Assembly (NCBI GenBank): GCA_047967505.1
Contig: CM106539.1
Length of the DNA stretch: 64,000 nucleotides
Strand: one strand, 5' to 3'
Source: Dipteris shenzhenensis
Lineage: Eukaryota; Polypodiophyta; Polypodiopsida; Gleicheniales
Positions 47,800-58,103 of this stretch are shown here, in pieces (the first letter of the stretch is position 1; every line of letters starts with the position of its first letter). The notes beneath the pieces are model-generated. The model was not told the origin of the DNA and did not search any database. It worked only from the letters and a program-made list of their open reading frames with translations. The translations under genes were made by a program, and so were the position numbers.

Positions 47800-48796
47800 T
47801 TTAAGTGCTAGCTATGGTGATGGGTGTAGGAACCCTTTCTTCCCCTCTCTTCTCTTATTCCCTCTTCTTTCCCTCTTTCCCTCTTTTCCTCCCTCTCTTA
47901 TTTTCTCTTCTTCCTCTCTTTTCTTCTTTTCCCCTCTCTTTTTTCATTCTCTTTTTCCCTCTTCCTTCCTCTTCCTTCTCTTCTTTTCCCCTCTCTTATT
48001 TCCTCTCTTTTATCCTCTTTTCTCTTCTTTTCATAAGCATATGCATTTGCCTATGCTTATGCTCATATGCTTATGCTTATGTATGATCATATGCTCATAT
48101 GCTCATATGCTTTTCCCCTCTATTTTTTCTTCTCTTTTTCCCTCTTCTTTTCTTCTTTTCCCCTCTCTTATTTCCTCTCTTTCATCATCTTTTCTCCTCT
48201 TTTCATAAGCATATGCATTTGCCTATGCTTATGCACGAGCATATGCTCATATGCTCATGCATAAGCATAAGCATATTCTTTCTCTTTTTTCCTCTCTTTT
48301 CTTCTTTTCCCCTTTCTTTTTTCCTTCTCTTCTCCCCTCTTTCTTTCTCTTCTTTCTCTGCTTTTCCCCTCTCTTATTTCCTCTCTTTCATCCTCATAAG
48401 CATATTCATTTGTCTATGTATCTCTCTTATAAGCTTATGCTTATGCATGAGCATATGCTCATATGCTCATGCATAAGTATAAGCATATGCTTTCTCTCTT
48501 TTTCTCTTTTTTCTCCACTTTTCTTCTTTTCTCCTCTATTTTCTTATTTTTCCCTCTTCTTTTTCCTTCTCTTATGCTTATGCTCTTTTCCCCTCTTCTT
48601 TTCCCCTCTCTTTTTTCATTCTTTTTCCCCCTCTTCCTTCCTGTTCCTTCTCTTCTTTTCCCTTCTCTTATTTCCTCTCTTTCATCCTCTTTTCTCTTCT
48701 TTTCATAAGCATATGCATTTGCCTATGTTTATGCTTATATGCTTATGCTTATGCGTGAGCATATGCTCATATGCTCATATGCTTTTCCCCTCTCTT
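47800..48796. repeat. Pyrimidine-rich repeats with CATATGC/GCATATG units
   Basis: Long CTTTTCCCCTCT-type text is interspersed with clusters of 'cataagcatatgcatttgcc' and 'gagcatatgctcatatgctc' at about 48030-48110, 48205-48275, 48390-48490 and 48705-48785. The same text resumes at 53548-53860 beyond the Copia, showing the insertion point. Leu/Phe/Ser-rich frames here are compositional. Confidence 0.9.
48792..48796. repeat. Copia target-site duplication CTCTT (left)
   Basis: CTCTT before the LTR at 48797 and again after it at 53548-53552. Confidence 0.9.
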
Positions 48797-49528
48797 TGTA
48801 AGAAAATAATACAACGTGTGTGCTTAACAGATAACAGGATCTCGTATGCAAGAGAGAAAACCAGATAGTATGGAGAATCAGAAATTTGATTACTGTAGAT
48901 CTGATACAATAGATGGCGCTACCTCCCAACCGTGCGCTCCTGTGAAAGAAACGTCGATGGCGAGCTGGAAACAGTAGAAGACGGAGGCTAGATGCTAAGG
49001 AATCAGGTTTGCTGTAGCCAGTGATGAAATGGGCTTCACGGGCTTGCTCTTATATAGCCACCACAAGTAGTCGGTTAGAGCCAATTGGGTGACTGACCCA
49101 GTCTACCCAAAACGATCGACTGGGGGTTGGTCCCGAAATAGGCCATCGACCACACGATAGAACTCGTGCGCAAAATAGAGCAACTAACATGCGGTTACCG
49201 TTCGGCCCAGAGCCATCCGGGATCATGTGAGGCTCCAAACGGGCCCCGCAACCTGAGAATGGGCTGCCTTCAGAAATGCTCCATCTACCCTCGGTGCAGT
49301 CAGTCATGGGATGCATTCCCACACTTACATGTAGCCTAGTTGGCAGTGTGCCAACTCTATCTGAAGCTGTCCAGCCATCAGGCCACACATGGCCCCCATC
49401 TGGTGTCCAAACCAGGACCTACCGGATAACCGAGCTACTCAAATGCCTTCTCCTCATATGGGGGGCTTACAAGTATAGTTAGCTGGTTCCTGCGTAGTGA
49501 CACGAGAGTGGAGCATTGATATCTAACA
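48797..49528 (-). repeat. Copia 3' LTR
   Basis: 732 bp from TGTAAGAAAA to ATATCTAACA on the plus strand. A TATA box (TATATAAG, minus strand) lies at 49049-49056, matching the site in the other LTR. Confidence 0.95.
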
Positions 49529-49540
49529 CCCCCCCTCAAT
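49529..49540 (-). promoter_or_regulatory. Copia polypurine tract
   Basis: Minus-strand ATTGAGGGGGGG directly abutting the 3' LTR; primes plus-strand DNA synthesis in LTR elements. Confidence 0.85.
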
Positions 49541-49558
49541 GTCCAGCCGCAAGTGAAC

Positions 49559-52500
49559 TTACTTTCTCGGTCCAATGCCAAGTCGATGAAGATGCCTCTC
49601 CAGCAAGTCTCTTCCAAGAGCCTTCATGAAGATGTCTGTAGCATTCTCTGTAGTCCGATAGTACACCAAGTCGACCTCTCCATCCATGATGAGCTCGCGT
49701 ATAAAGTGATATTGAATCTCAATGTGTTTTGTGCGAGCGTGGAACACAAGGTTCTTTGCAATCACCATGCAACTCTGATTGTCACATGATAACTGCATAG
49801 GCTTGTTCTGCACAGCACCCATGTCCCCTAAAATCCTCCTCAACCACACTGCCTCACAAGAAGCAAAGCATGCTGATTTGTACTCAGCCTTGGTAGAAGA
49901 AAGAGCAATTGTGGGTTGCTTCTTGCTGACCCATGACACAGCTCCAGATCCAAGTGAGAAACAGTAACCTGTCACTGATCTCCTGCTGTCCACGTCTCTT
50001 GCCCAATCCGAGTCACAGAATCCGGTCAAGATGTTGCCCTTGGTATAGGTGATGCCATAATCAAGTGTGCCTTTGATGTATTTCAGCACCCGCATCCCTG
50101 CCCTCCAATGGTTCTCCCAGGGCTTATTGGAAAACCTGCTTAGTACACCAGTCGCAAAGCTGATGTCCGACCGCGTGTTGCACAAATAAATCAAATTGCC
50201 CACAAGTCTTCTGTACTTCGCTTCGTCCACCAGTGGTGATGAATCCTCATTTGAGAGCTTCAGGTCAACCTCCATAGGGGTACCAACTGTCTTGCACTCA
50301 GCCATGCCAAATGCCTTCAGTATCTCTCCAGCATACTTCAACTGTGAAATGAAGATCTGTTTTGGCTCTTGCCAAACTTCAATCCCCAAACAGAAATGCA
50401 TCAGTCAGAGGTCTGTCATTTCAAACTCTCTTCCTAGCAAATGCTTTGTCTGTGAGATCTTCTCTTCATGGTTCCCTGTTATGACAAGGTCATCCACATA
50501 AAGGACCACGATTATACACCTGCCTCCTTCTCTAAAGATATACAAATTTGCATTAGATGGGCTCCTCCTGAACCCGTTTTGCAAAAAGTAGGCATCAATT
50601 TGCTGGTACCACGCTCGTGGGGCCTGTTTCAGCCCGTAAAGTGCCTTCTTCAGTTTACAGACTTTACCTTCTGAACCGGGGATCTCAAAACCTGGTGGTT
50701 GTTCCACGTATACCTCCTCCTTGAGATCTCCATTTAGAAAGGTAGATTTTACATCCATCTGAAACACGGGCCAACTTCCCTATGCAGCTAAAGCCAAAAC
50801 ACTACGAATGGTGGTTAGTCGAGCTATGGGAGAAAAGGTATCCTGATAATCAAAACCACATACCTGTGCGAATCCTTTTGCCATGAGCCAAGCCTTGTAC
50901 TTATCCAATGTGCCGTCGGACTTGTACTTGGTCTTGTACACCCACTTGGTGCCAATTACCTTGCATTTTGGTGGTTGATCCACAAGGTCCCAAGTGTTGT
51001 TCTTCAGTATGGAGCCATACTCCGACTGCATAGCCTCCATCCACCTATCATCACCCTGTGCCTCTTCAAGAAACTTGGGTTCATCAGCACGGATCACTTC
51101 TATCATCAAAGCATAGTTGACCAAGTGTTCCTACGCCCTTCTTTGCTCCTCTAATCTCTTGGACCGGTGGTTTTCGGATGGTTCCTCCTCAATGGCTAGA
51201 GGTTCTCTGCCATCCAAAGGCTGCTTTACCCACTTCGGGAATGGCCGTTGCCGTTGTGGTTTTGCAGGCTCTTCTTCATCTTCTTTATCTTGAATCCTCC
51301 CATGCACCATTGGGGGAGTTCGGTCTACTGTATGCAAGCTTCACATACATCGGGCAGATCAAAAATTTCTAGTAGGTCTGCAATCATTCCACTTTTATGC
51401 ATCTCCTTTAAAGAACTAAGGTTTAGATGACCAAACCTCTCACGCCACAGCTTAGTGTTCTTCACATCGGCTCGAGCACTGAAATATTAGAGTTTGTAGA
51501 TGTTGTTGCGCCATGTACCTTTACCAATGACCTTCTCTTGAAGAAGCAGAATCTATGCACCATTCTTATCAAATTGAACTTTGAGGTCCCGATCTGTGAT
51601 CGCAGAAATGGACAACAAATTCCTCTTGATATCTAGCACATAAAGAACATCAGACAACTGTTTTACAACTCCATCTAACTTGAGAGCAATCATACCTTTT
51701 CCCTTTGCTAGAAATTTTGCATCATTGCCGACTGCTACCAGGATGTCATTCCCTACCGGCTGTAGAGAGGTATACCAATCCTTCCGACTGGTCATGTGGC
51801 GCGATGCACCACTGTCAATAATCCAAGGTTCATCTGCAGGTACATGAACTGCCTCCGTGCAAATCTCCTCAATTGCTATGAACAGCTCTACTGGTATTGC
51901 CTACGCGCTATTGCTGGACTCTTTCTTTACTCCGTTCTTCTCATCTGCAATCTTCTTTCGGCACTCATTCTGCTTGTGCCCTGCCTTGTTGCAATAGAAG
52001 CACTTGATCTTTTTCTTTCACTTTTTATCATCAGAAGAAGATGGGTTACCAGAGTCCTTACCCTTACCTTTCTTTGATCCAGTCCAGAAAGCTGAATCTT
52101 CTCTAGTCCTCTTCTTTTGGCGCATCTCCTCCTCCAGAAGCATCACGCTGAAATCCTCAAAGTTGAGGGGCGGATTTCTGTTCTGCGTATTTAGCGCCAT
52201 AACAAGACCGTCGTACTTTGGTGGGAGAATCCGTATGCACCTTCGTGCTAGATTCTCACTAGTGATGGTGATGCCAATCACAGTCATGTGATCGCACAGA
52301 TTCTTCACCCTGGTGATGAACTTCTCTGCCACTTCAGACTTAGACAATTTCTCATGCGTGAGTTGAATCTCCAGATTCTGAATCAGCGTCTGATTCGTGG
52401 TCTCATACTGATTTTTCAAGACCGTCCATGCCTCCTCCACTGTGGTGACATGTTGAATTAAAGCCATGATGGAATCACTTACACTGCAGACAATAGAACA

Positions 52501-52743
52501 CAGTGCATCTGCATTTCTTCTTGTCCACGCGAGAATCTCATCCGCAGTTGGTACTATCTGTTGTCCTGCATTGGCTAGATTTGGTCTTGCAACTGGCCTC
52601 ACGTCCACCCCAGTAGCAGTGTCCCAAAGCTCATATGCGCTTAGGATGGTCTTCATCTTGAACTTCCAGAGTGGATAGTTAGAGCCGTCCAACTTTTCGC
52701 TTTCGTCGAACGGTGGGATTCGCAGTCTTGTGGGCTGGGCCAT
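49559..52743 (-). pseudogene. Copia gag-pol polyprotein, degenerate
   Basis: Starts at ATG 52743 (MAQPTRLRIPPFDESEKLDG). Order on the minus strand: UBN2-type Gag, an in-frame TGA, a zinc knuckle CFYCNKAGHKQNEC (about 52000-51958), a TAG, protease WIIDSGASRHMTS (about 51815), then gag-pre-integrase LWRERFGHLNL to CEACIQ near 51345. Next the integrase core is missing: the frame passes within ~10 codons into the pol linker (VDRTPPMVHGRIQDKE). Reverse transcriptase follows ([55 protein letters not shown] near 50490) and RNase H (IALSSTKAEYKSACFA, TKHIEIQYHFIRE). Further in-frame stops sit at about 50779 and 50402. Several stops look like CGA/CAG to TGA/TAG changes, as expected of methylated, silenced DNA. 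Confidence 0.93.
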
Positions 52744-52800
52744 CTCTCACAATCTGCTCGCAAACAGAAACACACTACCAAATCTTCTTGCTAGAGTCCA

Positions 52801-52813
52801 GGCTCTGATACCA
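52801..52813 (-). promoter_or_regulatory. Copia primer-binding site (initiator tRNA-Met)
   Basis: Minus-strand TGGTATCAGAGCC immediately after the 5' LTR; the usual Copia primer site complementary to the 3' end of initiator tRNA-Met. Confidence 0.95.
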
Positions 52814-53547
52814 TGTAAGAAAACATTACAACGTCTGTGCTCAACAGATAACAGGATCTCGTACGCAAGAGAGAAAACTAGATAGTATGGAGAATCAAAA
52901 TTTTGATTACTGTAGATTTGATACAATAGATGGCGCTGCCTCCCAATGTGCGCTCCTGTGAAAAAAGCTTTGATGGCGAGCTGGAAACAGTAGAAGATGG
53001 AGGCTGGATTCTAAGGAATCAGGGTTGCTGTAGCCAGTGATGAAATGGGCTTCACGGGCTTGCTCTTATATAGCCACCACAAGTAGTCGGTTAGAGCCAA
53101 TTGGGTGACCGACCCAGTCCGCCTAAAATGGTCGACTAGGGGTCAGTCCCGAAATAGGCCACCAACCACACGATAGAACCGGTGCGCAAAATAGAGCAAC
53201 TAATCCTACAGTCTCTATTCAGCCCAGAGCCATTCGGGATCATCTGAGGCTCCAAACGGGCCCCACAACCCGAGAGTGGGCTGCCTCGAGAAATGCTCCA
53301 TCTACCCTCAGTGCGGTCAGTCATGAGATGCCTTCCCGCACTTGCATGTAGCCTAGTTGGCAGTGTGCCAACTCTATCTGAAGCCGTCCAGCCATCAGGC
53401 CACACATGGCCCCCATCTGGTGTGTCCAAACTAGGACCTACCAGATAATCGAGCTACTCAAATGCCTTCTCCTCATATGGGGGGCTTACAAGTAGAGTTA
53501 GCTGGTTCCCGCGTAGTTACACGAGAGTGGAGCATTGATATCTAACA
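52814..53547 (-). repeat. Copia 5' LTR
   Basis: 734 bp, TG...CA, alignable end to end with 48797-49528. TATA box on the minus strand at 53065-53072. Confidence 0.95.
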
Positions 53548-53862
53548 CTCTTTTCTCATCTTCCTTTCTCTTCCTTCTCTTCTTTTCCCCTTTCTTATTT
53601 CCTCTCTTTCATCCTCTCTTCTATTCTTTTCTTAAGCATATGCATTTGCCTATGCTTATGCTCATATGCTTATGCTCATGTATGCTTATGCTTATTCATG
53701 AGCATATGCTCATATGCTTTTCCCCTCTTCCTTTCTCTTCTTTCTCTTCTTTTTCCCTCTCTTATTTCCTCTCCTTCATTTTCTTTTCTCTTCTTTTCAT
53801 AAGCATATGCTTTCTCTCTTTTTCTCTTTTTTCCCCTCTTTTCTTCTTTTCTCCTCTATTTC
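53548..53862. repeat. Pyrimidine-rich CACTA interior, right of Copia
   Basis: Continuation of the CTTTTCCCC/CATATGC repeats interrupted by the Copia element. Confidence 0.85.
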
Positions 53863-54001
53863 AAAAGGGTAATTTTGTAATAAACAATGTTGTATATCTT
53901 TGACATGTATATGCTTCTGTCGCTTGGCTCGTTTGAGCGATTTTGTATCACCCTTTTCACAAAGAAAATTTTGTAACAAACAACATTCTTTTGAATTACT
54001 T

Positions 54002-54069
54002 AAAAAATAACATTAGTGGGGCAAAACAGGGCTTGTTGTGGCCCTGTTTAGCCCAACTAATGTTTTTTT
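54002..54069. repeat. Hairpin with ~28-bp imperfect stem
   Basis: 'taacattagtggggcaaaac' then 'agggc' faces 'gccctgtttagcccaactaa' then 'tgtt' around an 8-base loop; the arms differ at only a few positions and are extended by an A-run and a T-run. It lies just inside the right subterminal palindromes of the CACTA element. Confidence 0.85.
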
Positions 54070-54084
54070 AAAGCTTCTGTTAAT

Positions 54085-54205
54085 CATCGCTATATAGCGA
54101 CATTTACCAGTGTAGCAACATTTACTAGTGTCGCTATATAGTGATGCTTATTAGTGTCGCTATATAGCGACACTTCTTTTTCGATGCTAATAGCGACATT
54201 TTTAT
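54085..54205. repeat. Subterminal palindrome cluster, right
   Basis: Three near-copies of TCGCTATATAGCGAC at about 54088, 54132 and 54156, plus a half-site 'taatagcgacattt' at 54188. This mirrors the left cluster. Confidence 0.9.
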
Positions 54206-54248
54206 GCCCGTCAAAAAAAACTTTTGTGTAAAAAAGGTCGATATTTTC

Positions 54249-54276
54249 ATCAGAAAAGGGCCTGTGCCTTGTAGTG
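54249..54276 (-). repeat. CACTA right terminal inverted repeat
   Basis: Reverse complement begins CACTACAAGGCACAGGCCCT and is followed on the plus strand by the TTA duplication at 54277-54279. Confidence 0.92.
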
Positions 54277-54879
54277 TTAGTATTGGTATCTAGATTCACC
54301 CTAAAATGGAAGAAGTTGGAAAAGTGCAATTTGTGCATGTGCAAAGATATTTTAATAAATCCAACACTATTTACAATTTTGAATTGTTTCTTTTTCCATG
54401 TTTGCTTGCTATATGGCTCATAAGCATGCCAAAGGTCATTGCATTTAATAATACACACCATTAAACCCAATAGCGTGCTCTTTGGCCTATTTGTGTTTTG
54501 AAGCATTTTAGGCCACATTGTACTTGTTTGGGATATCCAAGTCTGCTGATGTGTATCGCCAGAGGGGGGGAAAACTGACGAATGAAATTTCTCTACTCCC
54601 ACGAATTTCGAAATTTCACACCTCCCGCCCATCAAATCTTGGAAGATTAAGTACCTACAACCTACCCCTGCCATGCAAATGCCCTGCAACCCGCATGCAC
54701 CTCGATGTGACCTTGCGTAGACTTTGGTTTGCCATTATCTTCTTTTAGGTAAGTTGTCTCCTATTCTGTGCTTGCCTCACCAGCTAGCTTCTCTGGGTCT
54801 ATTCTGGACATGGCATCAATGGTAACTTGCTGACTCATAGGAGTCTAGGTCAGTGCAACGCACTTACCATTTCTACATT

Positions 54880-56460
54880 TTAGATGATAGGGAACATGAC
54901 ACCCTATTTGTGTAGCATGCTTTTCTACTGCATCGGGAATGGCTGAAAAATGAAAATCCCCATGCAGAAAATATAAAACAACATTGGGTGTGGTCAGATG
55001 GTGCTGCCTCTCAATTTAAATCAACACATGGCTTCTATCCCATCTTGGATGCCTCAATTTTACGAGCAAAAACCTATGAGCAGGTTTATCCGAGCGTGTT
55101 TTTCAAGAGATTTTTAAAAATGTTTTTCTTTAGGAAACATGGTTTTTACACTTTTATTTTCACTAGAACTAGATCCCTTTATCATAAAAATATACAGACT
55201 AGTCACTCATTCATTTTTACACAACATAATTTTCTTATTTAGAGACATCCCTTTGTACCCCTGTTATTACCTTAAAAAAGTGTTGATTCCTTTAAGAAAC
55301 ATTCCTCAGAATCACTCTCAATGTAATAATACTATGCATATATAATTACTTATTAACACATTTATATCATATGGCAATATCTTTTTAGTGTTTTTATAGC
55401 ATATTTATGGACATGTTTCTAAAGAAGTTTAAATTACTATAAATAAGTATTAACTTGGGCTTATATATCACTCTCATAAAATACATGTAATATTTAATAC
55501 TATATATGGAAGATTTTCCAAAATATAACTTCATAGATGTGCTCAAATGGGGTGTTCCGATCAATTTGAGTGGTTGAATGACTATATTTGGACATTGGAT
55601 ATGAAAGTTATGTCACTTTTAAAAGTGCTGTCCAAGGTAGTTTCGCCAGTGAAACTACCTTGGGAGACTTGCTTCAAAGGGGTTTCGCTGGCGAAACTAC
55701 CTGGATGGCTTGCTTCAATGAGTTTTCTTTGAAGAAACTCTTTCATGAAGATAGGTTGAGAGAGGGTTTTCAATGTCACCCCCTATTAAGTAAAAGTTGT
55801 AAGAAGGATCATAAGGGAATTTTCATAGAGAAGTCTACTCTACATGTGGGTTTCTTCAAAAGCCATCCCATTATGCTCTCACCATTCCTACAAATTCACC
55901 TAAAGATTTTTGTATAAAATAGGCATTGCTATAATACTTTGCATATTTCTAAGTGAAACTATGTTTTCTTCTGATCGATTTTTGCCATATTTATGCATAG
56001 TTGGAAGCATTTTTTTTCCTTCGCTCGGACGCTCGGAAGATTTCGCTCAGAAAATGCTCATCCTCATCTTAAGGTTCAAATCCCTGACCAGTTTAAACAT
56101 GATGTGGAATTTCGTTGGGTCTAGCCACCATGGCAAGGGTGAACATGATGGATGCGGTGCTGTTATTAAGCAAGCTCTATTTAAACAACACCAATTAGCA
56201 TGCCCTCAAGAAAAACTCAATGATGCCTATGATGCTATAACATGGCTTACAGCCAATCTCTCCACAGGCGCACATTCAACATACAGTAAACAAAGCCTTA
56301 AGAATACTATAGTACACAGAGTGTTCCATGAAGTGAAAGTGGATGAAGTGCAAAGGAGAAGTTGGTATGATTGTGAGAAAGTTAGAGTTCATGGTCTGCA
56401 TAGCACAACCAATGGATTAAAACGAGAATCCTTTCTTGTTTCTAGAGTGTGTGCATCATA
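54880..56460 (+). pseudogene. Broken gene with SDG..QFK and HGKG..DG motifs, transposase-like
   Basis: Two plus-strand pieces look like parts of one protein. About 54913-55090 reads HAFLLHREWLKNENPHAENI then WVWSDGAASQFKSTHGFYPI. About 56090-56460 reads MMWNFVGSSHHGKGEHDGCG then AVIKQALFKQHQL and ends at a stop. I associate the pairing of [W/F]SDG..xQFK and a later W.F..[S]HGKG..DG.G..K with uncharacterised, probably transposon-derived proteins seen mainly in animals; I cannot name the family. The ~1 kb between is AT-rich and could be an intron. A stop just before the first piece (55 codons upstream of the break) and the missing N-terminus suggest decay. Confidence 0.5.
55632..55705. repeat. 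Clustered small palindromes
   Basis: 'aaggtagtttcgccagtgaa' continuing 'actacctt' (55634-55661) is a near-perfect 28-bp palindrome; 'ggtttcgctggcgaaactac' (55680-55701) is a second. The two share the TTTCGC/GCGAAA arms. Confidence 0.85.
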
Positions 56461-56469
56461 GGGGATGGG

Positions 56470-57730
56470 GCTGGTTCATTCCTACAGGGGCTCGGCCCCT
56501 CCCTTCATGTCACTTCCTCTTTCCTTGATTTGAGCTTCCTAGTTGCAAGCTCGACCCTTCTTGCTCCTTTCCTGAAGGGGGTTGGTTCCTCCCTTCAGGC
56601 TCCTTTTCCTCGCAGTCAGGATCGGGGTCTTGGCCTTCTTCAATTTGAGCTCCTTGTCTTTAGGATCTTTTGCCCAAATGGCAAATTGAGCTGCAGCGTC
56701 TACTTTCTTCTCGTAGATAGCTGTAGCAAGCAGGCACATTTGATCTGTCCATGACCTGGGCAATGGCAAATATTATGGCCATCAATTCCATACTCTTGCT
56801 CTGTACATGATGAAGCTACTTCTTGCTTCCTTCCTCCCTCATCCTAAGGCTGTGCGGATGTTCCCCTTCATCTCCTCCACTTTTTGCTCACTCTATGCAA
56901 CAGCTTCATCTAAATTCTCAGCATCTGTTGAAGGTGTGTAAATTGCTGAAAAACATCTTCATGGGCTATTTCTAAGACTTCCACTCTAGTTTGGAAATCT
57001 CTGAAGATGATGGACTACTTTTCATAACTATCAACAGCCACGGAAAGCTCGTGCAAACATCTATCCTGATATTTTTGCAGCTTGCTCTTTGGACTTCCAA
57101 CAGTGTTTTGAAAAAACAACCCTCACCGTGGCTGCTACAAATTGCTCCAACATGGTGGCTGGAGCTTGCTCCACCATGGTGGCTAGAACTTGCTCCACCG
57201 TGGCTGATCTCTGCATCCTTCCTAGCCTAGGGAGCTGCCTTGTTGTCTTCTCCACCCCGGCTTATCTCTACCCCATCCTTCCTAGCCTTGAAGCTCTCTC
57301 GCAGTTCCTGCATCACCTTTCTGGTCTGCATTCTTCCTTTTCAGCTCCTCCATCATCTGGTCTTTTTCAATGTTCAATGCATTCTGCATGTTGCAGAGCC
57401 ATTTGTAAAGACCCTCCTTTTCAGCTCTCTGATCTTCAAGATCCTGTCGCATCTTTTCTAGCTCCTTGTCTTCCATGTCCCATCATTTCTCACTTCTTCG
57501 AGCCTATCTCAAAGCTCCTTCATGCGCTTCTCTACTTCTTCTCTTCTATGCCTTTCCATGTCAACCAATTTTCTAGCAGCCTAGCTTGCTCTTGTGCCTG
57601 CAAGGCCCTTGCTTGTGCCTCCTCTACCTTGGCTTATGCACCTTCCCTGAGACTTTTCTCAAGTTGTGGTGCCTTTGCTGCATCAGTGGCTTTCTCTTGT
57701 AGCATTAGGGAAAAAGGGAACTCATTTTGG
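56470..57730 (-). pseudogene. Decayed coiled-coil reading frame
   Basis: On the minus strand, broken frames are Lys/Glu/Ala-rich with heptad character, for example EKSLREGA and AKVEEAQARALQAQEQARLL near 57640-57570, MEDKELEKMRQDLEDQRAEK at 57476, and KDPKDKELKLKKAKTPILTA near 56690. Several stops and frame changes interrupt it. I do not recognise the family; it resembles the hypothetical coiled-coil proteins often carried by plant repeats. It also has a small direct repeat of 'tggtggctggagcttgctcc' type at 57140-57200. Confidence 0.35.
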
Positions 57731-58103
57731 GGCCCTGTAAGAAATTCACTATTTTTTGATTTATTTCTCTCCTAAAAGACCTCAAAAATAGTAAAATACG
57801 GAAACGTGGCTCAGATTTGTCAATAAGGACTACAGAACTGTCAATTCAAAAAGGAATAAGATAATCTTTTGTCTGACTAACACGATTTTGTATTAAATAT
57901 CCTCTTAGATTTTTTTTTGTTTACCAAAGATTTCGCATCTCTTTGGCCGACGTGTGCAGGTCTTTCATTAAGAGTCCATCACTGAACTTAGTGATTGCAA
58001 GTTTTCAAAATATTCACATGGATACCGCCACACTTCCACGATTCATGTTACAAAACGACTATGAGATTGAAAAACAAACTTCGCAACCTGAGGAGCACAA
58101 AAA

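Larger units (their letters stand above)
48797..53547 (-). mobile_element. Copia LTR retrotransposon, inserted in the CACTA element
   Basis: Two direct LTRs (48797-49528 and 52814-53547) each run from TG to CA and are flanked by the 5-bp duplication CTCTT. The primer-binding site is at 52801-52813 and the polypurine tract at 49529-49540. Gag-pol reads on the minus strand. By eye the LTRs differ at roughly 8 in 100 positions, so the insertion is not recent. The coding region has in-frame stops and lacks the integrase core, so this copy cannot move on its own. Confidence 0.97.
45774..54276. mobile_element. CACTA (En/Spm) DNA transposon, defective, with nested Copia
   Basis: The ends are inverted repeats starting CACTACAAGG: 45774 onward reads CACTACAAGGAATAGGCCCT, and the reverse complement from 54276 reads CACTACAAGGCACAGGCCCT. 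A 3-bp duplication TTA flanks both. Palindromic subterminal units GTCGCTATATAGCGAC lie inside both ends, as binding sites for the transposition proteins do in this superfamily. Without the Copia insertion (48797-53547 plus its 5-bp duplication) the element is about 3.75 kb. It holds a possible decayed transposase N-terminus and long pyrimidine-rich repeats but no transposase core, so it depends on a helper or is dead. Confidence 0.92.

Noticed and set aside
47805-48868. Overlapping Leu/Phe/Ser-rich open frames
   Set aside because: Three frames are open together because of CTTTTC-type repeats, which lack stops; no real protein is supported.
56449-57775. Plus-strand frames rich in Leu/Ser/Cys (for example 57089-57775)
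   Set aside because: Complement of a charged coiled-coil frame on the minus strand; no start context or domain.
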